A DNA stretch of 64,000 bases from assembly GCF_020080835.1 (NCBI RefSeq), contig NC_058160.1:30615152-30679151 (forward strand), given 5' to 3'. Of this stretch, positions 51,701-64,000 are shown one piece after another; within the stretch, counting starts at the first letter, position 1; the number at the start of each line of letters is the position of its first letter. The DNA is from Cotesia glomerata. Its lineage: Eukaryota; Arthropoda; Insecta; Hymenoptera; Braconidae. Under the pieces are notes generated by a model. The model worked only from the letters and a program-made list of their open reading frames with translations, was not told the DNA's origin and did no database searches. The position numbers were made by a program, and so were the translations under genes.

Positions 51701-54700
51701 TTTTGAGCCAAGAAATTATTCGCTATCGAATAGAATAAATTTTTTTATCAATGTACGGAATTAAAAAATTATTCATAGGTCAGTAAACTGATTTTGTAAA
51801 TATTTTCGGAATAATGAAAGTGATACATGACACATGACATTTGTACCGTCTAACATAAGTGTCGGGTTAAATTCAGGGGCGTCTTATTTACGAGTGTTGG
51901 TTTTTATTGTATGCTAGTATGTAGTGTGTAGTTTAGCTCGTTAGACCGTGGAATAACATAACACATATAAGTATATGTGTTATAACTTAAAAAAAAATAA
52001 TAAAAAATATGTGAGTTAAGGGAATACACAGACGAACGTTGAAGGGAAAACGGGTTTGCGTTTAGTAATACATTACATTCTCATTCTGTGTAAAGGTAAA
52101 GATAACCTGACGTTGGATCTTTCGTAGGAGGATGGAGGAAGCCATGCCCGAGGCTTTCATTACCGTTGCGGCGTTGTAAGACTGCTAGGCCTCTATAGAT
52201 GTATACGATATATAGATGTGTTACGCAAGAACACCACTCGTTTTGTCTGTTGTCTGTTATTGTTATGTGTTCCTCATTTTTAGTTGTACTTGCGCTTCTA
52301 CGCCAGACTTTTATTTAAATAATATATAATCTGAGGCTTAATTATTTACTAATTATCGTCTCCCAGACATTAAAATTCAAATAGAAAATTCTGCTCGGAT
52401 GATCGAGAAAATATGTGCATATAATACAGCAATAGAGCTTAGAATAATGAGAGTAATAAGTGTAATAAGAATGTATGAGTGAACTAAGGACGACGACCCC
52501 AAAACTCTTGCGGCCTACCAACAACGATCGATATATTGTATATTAGAGGCCTTTTGCGTGCATCGACACCTACTTTCTGCTTTCTGTTGTCACTACAAGC
52601 AAATTGCTAACTGTTATTACTCCGGAGTTGAGATAAAACCTCTGAGCTATTATTGTTTCGGTTTAGAGTCTCTGTACATGCACAATAATAAAAAATAAAG
52701 CTGCTTAGAGAAAAAAATTTATAAATTAAATAAAATTTTTAATTTATAAATTTAAAATTCAAGTTCATTTTTTATCAGTGCACTATAGAAAAATATTTGA
52801 TAATAATTATGATTTTTTAACGATTTATTTCATTAATGTTAATAAATAGTCTATTAATTTGCTATTAAAAATTTTTAATTGTAAAAAATATTTATTATTC
52901 GTTAATGAAATAAATATATATTTGTTGAGGTAATTACTGTTTAAAATTTAATAAAATTCGAGTTGTAAAATAGAGCGATAATTTTCAGTTTGAAATGCAA
53001 TTTATAGAAGCTGGATCAAGGAAAAATTACAAAAAATTGATGGTTTGTAAATTCTGTAACAAATACATTTTAAATACTTAAAAATTAAAATAATACTTTG
53101 GATTTTAATTTGTAAAGATGTTCTTTAAAAGATATTTTCTTAGTTTTTTTACTGAGGAGACAGTGACTTTTCATCCGCTTTTTTTCTGTAATATTTGTAT
53201 TTTAAATTAAGATAATAAGTTCACTAAATTAAAAAAAAAAATTATCTAGAACTAAATTTAATTTTATTTTTATAAAAATTAAGGTTTCAATAAAAAAATA
53301 ATAAAAATATTAAGCAGTTATAAAAATTTTTCCAAATTAAAATTAGACATTAGAAGAAAACCAATAAAATCTATCTCATTAATTAAAAAATTAAATTTCA
53401 ACGTCTACTGTTACTTCAATATAATTTAATTGAAATAGAGAAGAAGAAAACTTGGGTGATGTTTGACCCCATTTCGCCCAAGAGATCCATTAGGTCGGTT
53501 CAAAAATGAAAAAAATAAAATAGTAGGCGGAGTATTTTCGCTCTTTCCTTGTATTAACATTTGACTCCTCGATAATAAAATAAATAGTTTAGATCTCGGA
53601 AAGGTTAAGCCTCGGATAGGAGACGATGTTCGAAGATTAAAGGAGTGAAAGAGAGTGTTTGTGCATACCCGATACCAGTATCGAGGCAAAGCCGTTTAGC
53701 GAGTAAGACTTTACTTGAACTTGCAAGTCGTGACCGCGCGATTGGTGGGAATCCGCCCTGAGATCGACTCTCATACTCTTTATTGCAGGTAGTAGGCAGT
53801 AGGTAGTAAGTGTGCTTTTAATTTTTATCCTTCTCCGTAAAGGCTTGGGCCTCTACATAATCCTCTATTCATTTTAATAGTAATAGTAATGAATAGAATA
53901 GTCTTCTTGCTCCTTATAGAGCAGTTATATAGCGCAACTCACTGTGAAGCGCAATCGAAATGTAAACAGACAATACGGTAATTATTAACATTGCGGTTAA
54001 TCATGTAATACTTACTAAAAAAGCAACATAATCTTCCTGGATGTAATTTATGTAATATTTAATGTAGGTATCTAGTTTTACATTGAAAAAAAAAAAAAAA
54101 AATTATTGAACCAAGAAAATAATTTTTAAGAATTTTATTGTCTTGAATTAAGTAAAATTTAATTAAATCAAGAACGATTTTTTAGTTTAAGAATTTTTCG
54201 ATTTAAATCACAGCCATAAAGTTCTTCAAAATTATTTTCTGGATTCAAATTATTTTATTTCTAATATTACAATAAATTTTTGCTCTATAAGGATAAAATA
54301 ATGTCCTAAAAAATGTTTATTGTAATATATAATAAAGAGTTATAGAAAAAGGTTCGAAAGTATAAGCTTGTTCTTCGCTTAAGCACCTACCTTAACAAGA
54401 GCGTGTAGAGTTTACGTAATTTGGTACCAAGGTTTTGGTTTTTAGTTTCAAAAGAGAAAGAGCAATGGAGTTAATCGAGCGATTAGTTACTCTCGTAGGT
54501 GGTGGTAATATTCATTTTGGCTATTACAAACTCGTACGGCTTGGCAATTAATAGCCAATTGAGAATGGGGAATGGCGACGGGTCAGGAAGTCATCGTCTG
54601 ATATGTATATGTATGTTTCTCTACTCGTTTCGACACCTGCGAAATTCAATAATCAATTTCAGGTTTAGTTTCACTTTTACTTCACACTCTTTCAATTAAT

Positions 54701-57399
54701 AATTACAATTTGTTATTTCGTCAGACATGTGTTCTATATGTGCATTTCGTTGTTCATAATGAGTTATAAAAATCACAAATTTCAATTAAATATCGATCCG
54801 AATTGTTAATTACTAATTATAGTTGACTGAACGTGTTTAGTTGTGTACTTTTTCGAGGCTCCGCTGATTATGTCTTTACCATTAATGCCGGAGGCAATCG
54901 CGGGACCGTTATGTGTACTTACACCTCCCCGAGCAGTACATACACGGGCGAGTAAGTGATTTATAAATACGCACCCAGCATCAACAACCGAACACACTGA
55001 ACGGTTTGAAGCCTCTATTGAGTTGAGACACAGTAACCGAGACTTATTATCGATTATTTTATTTTTAAAATTTTTAAATAGGTTGCAGACTTTATTTGAT
55101 GGATTTTCCGGGTTGGGATCCAGGATTGTTGATATATAATAATAATAATGATAAATATGTAATAAATTATTTATGGGGTTTACGGTTGTTCGGTGAGCGA
55201 TGCTCCGTGGGAAAATCAACTCGTCCGTCAAACGTTAATTCTCGGTTAAATAAAATGAAACGTTGAAACGTTCTAGTCGGTAATAAATAACAGAAGCATT
55301 TTTTTTTTGCTCCAGACACTTTACTTGCAATTCAGAACAAAAAAAGATACTTATTAAGGATAACATTTATTCAGCATTTTTGTTTAATTGAATTTATATA
55401 TCTTGTTATATATTAAATATTAATTAAAAAGCTTGTAATATTTTAATTATATTTTTAATTAGCGTTGGGATTAAAAATTAAAAAATTAATTGAATTAAAA
55501 ATTTTGTAATTACTTTTCATTTAATTTTGAGCACTGTAAAGTTAATAAAAAATTTTTATTTATAAATAATTTGAAAAAGGCAACCCTAAAAAACTTTTTA
55601 ATTAGCGGCCACAATTTTTCAACAAATAAAAAATTAATTTTTTTATTTATCCTGCTCCCATTTACTCTAATAATTTTTCAAGTTTTATTAAAATTAAACC
55701 CTTCTTTGAGAAAATTTAAGCAAGCTTGCGTAGTTTTTTGCTTAACATACTCCAGCGAAATATTAAATATATATAATTATATACAACACTCACAGCTTGG
55801 TTTTTGACTTTATTTTTTTAAAGAGCTCATTAGCGGATAGAGATTGCTAAGATTACTTACTCGGTTCTTATGACCTCATTTGGTTTTATTTATCCCCGAT
55901 GTTGTAGGATGTAGATGTAGGAGTTCAGTCTCGGGAGACTGTGGTATTCATTATATCGGGACTCGGCTCGTCAGTTTCCGCGACACTCATTAAATGAAAA
56001 AGAATTTTTATCAAACAATTAGAAAGATTAAAAAATAAACCAACTTTCAGAAAAAAAATAATAATTTAGAAAGACGAACCAATGAGTAGGACGGCCGTAA
56101 GATAAATAGTGTCCCTCGGGTTTTCCTTTTTATGACCGGGTGATAGATTTTTTTCCGTTCTGTTGCAACTGCGGGGATCGGATAAATCCCTCGAATCTTC
56201 TATCTCCAATCTCCTATCTATCAGTCTCTTGTGGTGAGTCTCTCTCAGATGAACGTTAATTTGTGCATCAGTGGCAATATCGAATGACGAAGTTAACTGA
56301 CTAGAGTGCAGAGCACCGAGTTCGGGTCATTGCCCGTCAGTCGATTCCTATGTGCAATGCAATACAACCAAACTAAAAGATCTGTTTGCACGTCTGACTT
56401 CGCTACGCTTTAGACAAACTTCGACATTGTCTTCTTATTCTCTTATTCTTGGTCTCTAAAGATTTCTCAGACGCGGAACGAAACAATGAGAGGAGAGAAA
56501 GAAAATTATGTATCAAGTGTAAAAAAAAATTCTAAAAGTCTAGAGTTTTACAAAAGTTTAAATAAATTTTCAATTCTTAAACCGGTAATTACTTCATTTC
56601 AGACTCTTTCCGAAAAAATCATTTAAATTATTCATCTAAATTTTGAAAATAAAGCGTATTAGGTATGTAAATATATTCTTTATATTAGTGAGGCCGGTCA
56701 AAGATCTTACTGATGAATTTATATTAATGCGACTTGCTTTTAAAATTGGTGATAACGACCTCGTGTTCTATCTGTATCCTCTTTGCATACTTGTTTTATG
56801 TTTTTTAGTTATGTTCTTTTGTTTTCACTTTTATTTCCTCCGGATGAGTAATCGCGCTTCCAGCTGCAAGAAAAAATGAAAATTTTTTTTCTTATCGCTT
56901 ATTATTCGCGACAAAGAAATTTTTTGTCATGCATTTTTTTTGTGTCGGAAGTATTTGACATATGATAGAAATGTTATTATCTCGGTTGTTTTTTATTTTT
57001 AACAGATAGGCTGTCAATCATTCAATTTTAATTAACTTTTTTTTATTTTTTTTCAGCGAATTTCAATTTGATTTATCTACAGAGCTTGTAATAGAACTTA
57101 TCTGTTTTAAATACTCGACTGTTACGAAATTCAGTAGAAGGAACAAACATTTATAATTTTAAATAAAAGTTATTTTTTCGTAATTTATCTTTTGAATGAC
57201 GTATAATAGGAGTATATGAATCATAGAACATGATATTTTTCATAACAGCAGTGATTTAACAGCCCAAAAATTCTATCAAAGACATTTGAAAGTATGTCCC
57301 TGATTTTTGAATTAGAGAATGATTATAAAATTCAAGGTGATGTCTGTTTCTTAAGAAAATAATTCAAGTCCGTATACTTTCTAGGTTTTATTTTTAAAT

Positions 57400-57435
<36 letters not shown>

Positions 57436-58630
57436 AATTTTATTTTATTTTTACCATTTAAGATTTTAATTCGGAAAAATTAACTCTGTATTTTTACACA
57501 AATTAAAAAATTAATTTGATTTAAAAAAGAAATTTTTAAACCAACAAAATGATTTAAAATCCCTTTTGATAATTATGTATCTCTTTATCATTCCAAACAT
57601 CAAATTTACTCATTCAGTCAAACTCAGATAATATAAATTTCCCTTCAGTTTATTATTGTACTTATAAAAACAATTCAGCCGAGCTAATGACTAAGTGCGC
57701 GTAAAATAAATCTCATTAATGTCAAACAATTTAAAATTAATGAAAAACTAGGTCAGCATTTTGTTTGTTTACTTCAAAACATAGCAAACGGGACTTTTAT
57801 TTGTTTTATATATATTTATATATGAAAGTCTTTCCCTGGCCTATTTTTTATAATCGCAAAGAGTCATAGCTTTGTCACGCCCGCAATGTGGAACTGTCGT
57901 ATAAATACACACAATTGTGCGCTAAAATACTCATACATATTTATGCAGAAGTAGATGAAAATTTTTCCAACTGTTTGCGTCAACGAGCACAGTGTGCTCT
58001 TACACTTTGATATTCTGATACTCAGTAGTTATGCTTGTACGCGTCTTTTGTTTAAACTCTCCAGTAAAACGTTAACCATTTGTTCCTCCTCCTCCTTCTC
58101 CGCCGCTGCATCCTTCAGCTCTTCAGCCTCCACTTCCTCGTCCTCTCGTCAGTTCACTTCCTGTAAAACCATCATCTATTTACGTGGGTTTATTTATACG
58201 CCATTGAGAATCAATTTGACGAGTCGATCTACATAAATCTTTACAAGTACGTGGTTAAATAAAATGTTACAGAAATATTAATACTCACTGCTTTATTTCT
58301 TATTTCGTCGCTCTATTTTCGTCCAAGTAGAGGGAAATTAGTCCCAAGTATCTTATATTTAGTTAAATGTATATATATTTTTGAATATATCCGGGTTCGA
58401 AGGGCGCAAGATTATTTTTTCTACTCTTTTTTTTTATTAACCAACTTCCGTTAATGTATATTTATAAAAATTTAGTAATGGATATTTTTAACTTGGAGCT
58501 TAGAACGCATTACAGATCATTTTCATTCACACATTACCCACTTAACCTATGATCTTTTTTTTTAAGTATTCAAGTTTCTATTTTCATGCTTTCGTTAATT
58601 TAATTTAATTTTTTTTTTTTTTTGTTGCAG
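48739..58630. other. Probable ~9.9 kb intron
   Basis: AT-rich sequence with scattered GC-richer islands (about 50400-50550, 52020-52200, 53690-53830, 54840-55000, 56080-56420, 57800-58230). No splice-supported coding exon or recognisable domain. The small open frames at 49039, 50302 and 57955 have low-complexity or unremarkable translations. Contains A(30) near 57403-57432 and a repeat at 54086-54260. Confidence 0.4.
54086..54260. repeat. AT-rich palindromic repeat, third relative of 22500-22915
   Basis: Shares AAGTTCTTCAAAATTATTTTCT-like and TTGATTCAA/AAATCAAGAA words with the two copies in the gustatory receptor intron, with an A-run at the left end. Divergent, and no coding content. Confidence 0.5.
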
Positions 58631-58682
58631 TTCGTTGATGTGAATGCATATTACACATATGAAATGCCATTCTCGCTGTAAG
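58631..58682 (+). other. Candidate small leader exon
   Basis: Preceded by a long T tract and TTGCAG and followed by AAG/GTAATT. From the phase-0 donor at 48738 it reads FVDVNAYYTYEMPFSL then TAA, completing a 31-codon upstream ORF. It cannot be a coding exon for the downstream protein, because no open frame reaches its 3' end in the phase needed by 63552. Confidence 0.4.
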
Positions 58683-60219
58683 GTAATTCATTTATTATAT
58701 AATTTTTTATTTATTATTATTCATAATTCATTTTTGATTTAATTATCAATTTTTTTTTTTTTTTTTTAATAAAAAATACTTAGAAATATTGTATTTTTAA
58801 AAAAATTTAATAATTTTAATCAATTAATTTCTGGAAAAATTAATTATTAAAATAAAAATAAATAAAAAATGCCTTGATATTAACTAATAATTATCCGTAA
58901 TTAATTTGAAAATAGATATAAAATATATAAAGACTATTTTCACTACTTGTACATTAATATTAATTAATTACACTCTATTTTTATAATAATTGAAATAAAT
59001 TTGTCGATCTTACTAGATCAAAGAGAATTAAAAAAATGAGATCTTGATAAATGATAATAAAACTAAAACTAAAACTTGATAAGCGAAGAATTTAGATCGA
59101 TAGAATATTAACGATGTGTCGCTTATCAAACGCGTTGAAAACATAAAATATTAAACATAGATCTAATTATCAAGTCTGTAAGTCTGTAATTAATCCTAGC
59201 CGTCTTTGAATACATAATTATTTATCTTATGTTTAATTATTTATTAGCAATCAACATGTAATACTCTTATTCTCGAGTTAATTAAAAATTTAAAGTTTGT
59301 CACGCAAGTTATAACTTATTGATATCATGCAAGTACAAAAGTTGTTGATTATTATTTATTAGTTATTAGTTATTAGTAATACTATAAAGTACAAACTGTA
59401 AACTCGTGACCTAATCATTTGGGAGTAAAGTATTATATGTATAAATAGATAACAAGATATTGTGCGTCATGTATCGACAGGCACATGTGGCCTTGTGATT
59501 ATTTTTCAAACAAAAAAGTTATTATACAAGCTCAACACATATTTTAAAACTGATAAATCTTGAAATTCAATTAAGCGGTGTTTGTTTGTTCAGGGTGTTT
59601 TTAACCGCTTAAATAATTAACAAACTATGTGTATATATTTATAAATGGTACAAATTCTAATTAAACTCTATTGTACAATCAGACTGATTAATCATTATTT
59701 GATTAATTCAAATAATTGCAAGGCTAGATAGCGTTGAATGAGCAGAATAATCAGAGTGCGATTGAGGATGTAAAGTGATGCGTAACAGCCGAATAAAAAC
59801 GCGTCATCAGTCATCAGTCATTATTGTAAAGATTAAAACGCAAAAGGTAAATAGGATCGCGGAATTTAATCGGGAATAATATAACAGCAGACACACGTGG
59901 AAAATGTGATGTGTGATGTAATAAATAGAAGAAAAGGCGCAGTAGCGATCCCTTCTTTCCACACAAGGTTCATCCAGCTTGAGTTTCCCGCTTGCGCACA
60001 TCAGTAATGTAAGTAAACCGTAGACGACGATCCTATCCCGCGTACAGAGTCAGCTGTGTGCATTAGCAAGGTCAGGGTCGCGTAATCGATGCCTGTCGAC
60101 CTACCCTCGGCTGCTGCAGTCTCCATAGTAACCTCTCCTGGTCCACTTAGTTCTCCGTCTCACTCCAGACCAAAATAATATAATAAAATAATCTGTAATT
60201 TTTGGATTTTATTGTAAAA

Positions 60220-60806
60220 ATGGAGAGTAATTTAAATTGGGCTGGACAAAAAACGGAACAAAAGAGTTGGCTAATTGCTGGGTGGTATGAGCGCGTTAAA
60301 GAATCATACATTGCATTGTGGTTTTCTCGGGTGTTTCAGACTGGAAGAATGTCCAGTGCCAGCGGTAACAACAGTCTTGCCAGTGCGACCAGTTACAGTG
60401 GAGCTAGTACTCTTACTGGAGGTGTAGGAGGTGCATTAAGTCTGATGGGTTGTGTCAGAGAGGCTTCACCTCCGCCTCAAAATCATCGGACGCTGGATCT
60501 TGGCGATTTAGCGATGCAACGTCATGCGGATTTACTTCCTAAAGGTATGTTTAAATATTAAAATATCTAAATTGTTATTATTTTAATTTTTTTTCTTAAA
60601 AAATGAAAAATTAATTATTTAACTAAAAAAACAGCAAGTTTTGGAAAGAAAAATTAGTTTTTAGGTCCTAGAATGTCGGTCTAACTATTAATAATGAATA
60701 AAAAAAATTTTAATTAATAAAAACCAAAAAAAAATATTTTTTTCCAAGTTTTTTTGGAAAAAAAAATCAAATTCGAACTACGCATTCAAAATATATCACA
60801 GTTTAA

Positions 60807-60844
<38 letters not shown>

Positions 60845-63800
60845 TGGCTTGAAACAAATTGTAGAATTTTGAGCTCAAAAATCAATCAATTGGTAAATTT
60901 TTAAACTTTTTGAGCGTAAAAATCGCAAAAAGTTTCGGGGATAGTCAATCTCTTATCAAACTTTTACTCTAAACTTAAATTGATTAAATGATAACTGGAT
61001 CTATTTAAAACAATATCTTATATAACGAGTTACTCGTAAAATGTTAAGCCGCGTGTTTTTATCTTTATAAATTTAGGTCACTTGAACACCTAGAAAAATT
61101 GCTAAGACAATATATTATATATTTTATATTTATATTTATATTTATATAAGCACTTAGTCACTTTCGCTTATTGAACGTAAACACAATACAACATCCAACA
61201 ATATGAAGAGTGTTGCTCAAAAAGAGATCGATGGATCTTAAATGTGTTACTGGAACGTCCAGTATTTAAATTAAAAAATATTAATAATTAATAATTAATA
61301 TACAATACTACAGAAAGTATCTCGTGATTTAGTTTAGTGATTGATATGTATCACATATGATAGACGTACAATGGGTATTCCAGTTTACGGATAAATGATT
61401 GACTAGTACGCACTTGACTGAATTAAGGTCGAATCAAGGAGCGTGGTGATGTTTACGTTCGTGTGTGTCACGTTATGTGTTCTTATTCTTTCTTCATTTT
61501 TTATTCAGTTTGTTGCTTAGTTCTCTTGTCAGGTCACATACTTTCACTTTAGATTTACACTCTCTTATGCAATGTCAGGATACACATCTTTATGCTTAGA
61601 CTTTTTATAATTTTTAAAATTCACATTCATGTATTCTGTTGAAATCATTGCATTTTATTATATTTATTGCACACCTCCCTTCCCATCGAAAACTCTTCCC
61701 GTCACTAATTTTATCAGCAACCTGATTGTTGATGTAACTGTGTATTATTTTATGTTTCCATCAGCCGCCGCTTGAATTTCAATTAAAACTCTTCAATTTT
61801 ACGCTTCAAAAATAACAATGTTCAAGACTCGTAATTTTTCTTCCCATCAAATAAATTAAAATAAAATAAAATTTGTTTGTTTGTTTAGTTTAACTTAAAT
61901 TGTCTAGAATTTAAATGTAATTGCAGGCAATTATTATTTTATAAATAACAAAAATGATTGTGCAATTTAACAGCCATCAACTAGCTATTAATCTTAGACA
62001 TAATTATATACTCTTCGTAAAGCATAATAGTGTCGCGTAAAAATGGTGCATACAATAAAATTATAAAAAACATTGAATGTAAATCTAAAAAAAATTCAAC
62101 AGCCTTTAAAGATTCACTCTGTAAAAATTCTATACCTTTCTCTTCATTTCTTCTTTTTAATATATTATTGTCTCTCATCTCATCTGTTCTTTTGTTTCGC
62201 AATACTTTTCCCTCATTTCCTTACTTTGGTGTTGCGCTGTCGCTGGAAGCAATCCCCGTTTAATCCCAGCATCCTTCAGCCCTTCGGCTTTGCTCGCTAA
62301 AAATATATATATATATTTCCCTTTCATTCAGAGTATTTTTTCATCTCGCTTGCAATTTGCTGCATGCGCTAACTCTTTTGTCCCTCAACTATGCTCACCG
62401 TCTAGTCTCCATGCAATCGATCTTACAATTATTATCCATTGAGGGACACAACAATGCTCAGTACCTATAGGTATAGTATCTAAACACCGGCTATGGTGCT
62501 TTAAAATTGAAAAGGCTTCTTCAAAATATTTAAAATCCCCACTTTTGTTATTTAATAATTCATATTCATATTTTCAGTTTAAGTCTGTGAAGGGTATCTA
62601 CAATCCAAGTTTCCAAGTTTCCTTGCAGTTATTTTTATAAATCCAATGAAAACTAAATACAGTCATTAATTTTAAATGTCGCAATCAACAATAACTATAG
62701 TCAATCTATTTCCAGACACAAACCTCTAAATTAGCGTTCAAATATTGACAATTAGCTTTCAAATAATTGCATTGACCTGATAATAACTTGGGCAATACAA
62801 ATCAAAGCGTTGGACACAATTTTGTAATAATATTATTTTTTTTTTTAATTATTAAAAAAAATTTTTTTTTGAGTGAAAAAGTAAAATTTGAATACTTAGT
62901 ATAACTTATTAAAATTTTATTTTTATGATTTGGATTACCGAATTAATTAAGCCGGCTGGAAAATACATTTGTGATCGTCGTGGGCATGGGAATTGGATAG
63001 ACGTTGATATCGTTGGCGAGTTTGATTAACCTAGATACACCCGGACGAAATGGAAATGTGTTCGTCGTTGATCGTTGATCGTTCATCCATTTTCAATCAC
63101 CACTGACGTACCTTTGTAACCCAATCAATGCCTCTTCTATGGAAATATCCTCTCTATACATTATAAAAGATAACCAATATTATTTACTGTCCATATATCA
63201 TAAATAAATTCTCCAAAAAAAAAAGAAAAAAAAAATGCAAACAATTTAAAATAATTACAATTATTAAACAACGAAAGTGTTTTAGATTTTCGCTCGGTTA
63301 TTTTCTCGGTCATATTAAAGCTTTCTCTGTTAGTAGTTTAATGCTATTAGGAATTCCACAATGTAATTTCTATTTAATTAACATTAATCGGCCATGAACT
63401 CATTTCAATTAATCATCGTAATCACGGAGGAATAAATTTTTATTTTATTTTAATTTAATTAAATATGTAAGGAAAATTGTTCGAGTGTACCTGGTATTTA
63501 TTTGTGAAAACTTAAAATGCTAATACTAATTTAAATCTTTCGTGCTAACAGAACCAAAGAAAAGACGCTTTCATCCTCTCCGCGGGCTGAGAAGAATCTT
63601 CAGAAGAAAGAGCAGAAGTGCTGCTGATGCCGCCTTCGATTCTCACAACGATCGAAATGACCCAGTGACTCACGATCGTGAGGACATGACTCTCAGGCAT
63701 CCAGCTGGACGTACTGAGGACGCTCGGAGCCAAAGTGCTAGTGAATTACTCACTGATTCTTGCGATTGTCAAAGGTGACTTTTTTTTATCTCCCTTTAAA

Positions 63801-63908
63801 TTTTTTTAAATTAAATTTTATTCTATTTTTATTTTTTATAGCAAACGGCCTATGAACTGGGCTAAAAAATACAGATTATCATTGAGGAAATCATATAATA
63901 AACAGTAA
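60220..63908 (+). CDS. Uncharacterised protein with basic RRIFRRK motif (possibly CRACD/KIAA1211-like)
   Basis: Exons 60220-60544, 63552-63774 and 63842-63908 join in phase to 204 aa. The first is preceded by an acceptor-like CTCACTCCAG (exon start 60169), so a short 5' UTR lies in the same exon. Residues 1-108 are Ser/Gly/Ala-rich with two Trp-rich stretches (SWLIAGWYERVKESYIALWF). Residues 109-130 are strongly basic (KKRRFHPLRGLRRIFRRKSR), followed by an acidic/polar region and RSQSASELLTD. The last exon is basic (WAKKYRLSLRKSYNK). The basic motif and the SxSELL segment remind me of insect homologues of CRACD (KIAA1211), an actin-capping regulator, but I cannot confirm this. The ending is uncertain: ACA/GTAAAT just before the TAA at 63906-63908 could be a donor leading to exons beyond the window. 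Confidence 0.55.
60545..63551. other. Intron of the 60-64 kb gene
   Basis: AT-rich, with A(33) near 60810-60842. Slightly GC-richer islands at about 62150-62480 and 62940-63130 contain repeated GTTGATCGTTGATCG words near 63067-63081. No exon supported. Confidence 0.5.
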
Positions 63909-64000
63909 ATACATTATTTTGGTTTATTTACGATGAATATACTGAAGCGAAACTTCAAGAAATAATTTTTACTAAAAACTACGCTGAGAAAAAAAAAATT
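63909..64000. other. Window end: 3' UTR or next intron
   Basis: 92 AT-rich bases after the TAA at 63906-63908. No clear AATAAA is present, so the gene may continue past the window if the alternative donor at 63905 is used. Confidence 0.4.

Noticed and set aside
58388..58402. GGGTTCGAAGGGC, tRNA B-box-like
   Set aside because: No A-box upstream at the right spacing and no pairing arms.
1..64000. Endogenous virus or domesticated wasp-virus segment
   Set aside because: No viral protein motif or segment boundary was recognisable; all well-supported genes are ordinary insect genes.

Overview
This is a 64 kb piece of an AT-rich eukaryotic nuclear genome, almost certainly an insect and probably a hymenopteran such as a parasitoid wasp. 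That species guess is inference from gene types, base composition and repeat style. Genes have short GT-AG introns and GC-richer exons. They sit in AT-rich DNA full of homopolymers, (TA)n and (AAT)n microsatellites and small palindromic DNA-transposon remnants. There are 100 Ns of assembly gap at 30447-30546. I saw no bacterial operon, CRISPR array, rRNA, convincing tRNA or viral gene.

Layout. 1-8640: no supported gene, but GC-richer islands with promoter-like motif clusters and palindromic repeats. 8765-10987 (+): a three-exon HES-family bHLH-Orange repressor ending in WRPW. 13308-16903 (-): a six-exon secreted transcobalamin/intrinsic-factor-like protein. 18245-18999 (-): a three-exon PAGR1/PA1 homologue of the MLL3/4 (Trr) COMPASS complex. 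20484-23066 (+): a five-exon gustatory receptor resembling Gr43a, with one junction whose phase does not work. 24205-29527 (-): an eleven-exon MTMR3/4-type myotubularin phosphatase with PH-GRAM, intact CX5R active site, FYVE finger and one GC-AG intron. 36953-41758 (+): an AF4/FMR2 (lilliputian) family gene with candidate alternative first exons and a long AT-rich 3' region to about 46.7 kb. 47.2 kb to the window end (+): a gene with probable long-intron 5' leader exons, then coding exons at 60220-60544, 63552-63774 and 63842-63908. Its basic motif may mark it as CRACD/KIAA1211-like.

The genes do not form a pathway. Two shared themes are transcription control (HES repressor, PAGR1 of the H3K4 methylation machinery, AF4/lilli elongation scaffold) and repeat invasion of introns. 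Exon boundaries were fixed by hand from splice signals, reading-frame phase and family motifs. All junctions agree in phase except the second intron of the gustatory receptor. Best leads: the GC-AG intron, that phase break, the 14-nt first coding exon proposed for lilli, a 31-codon uORF split by a roughly 9.9 kb intron, and a TACGTG array upstream of the HES gene.
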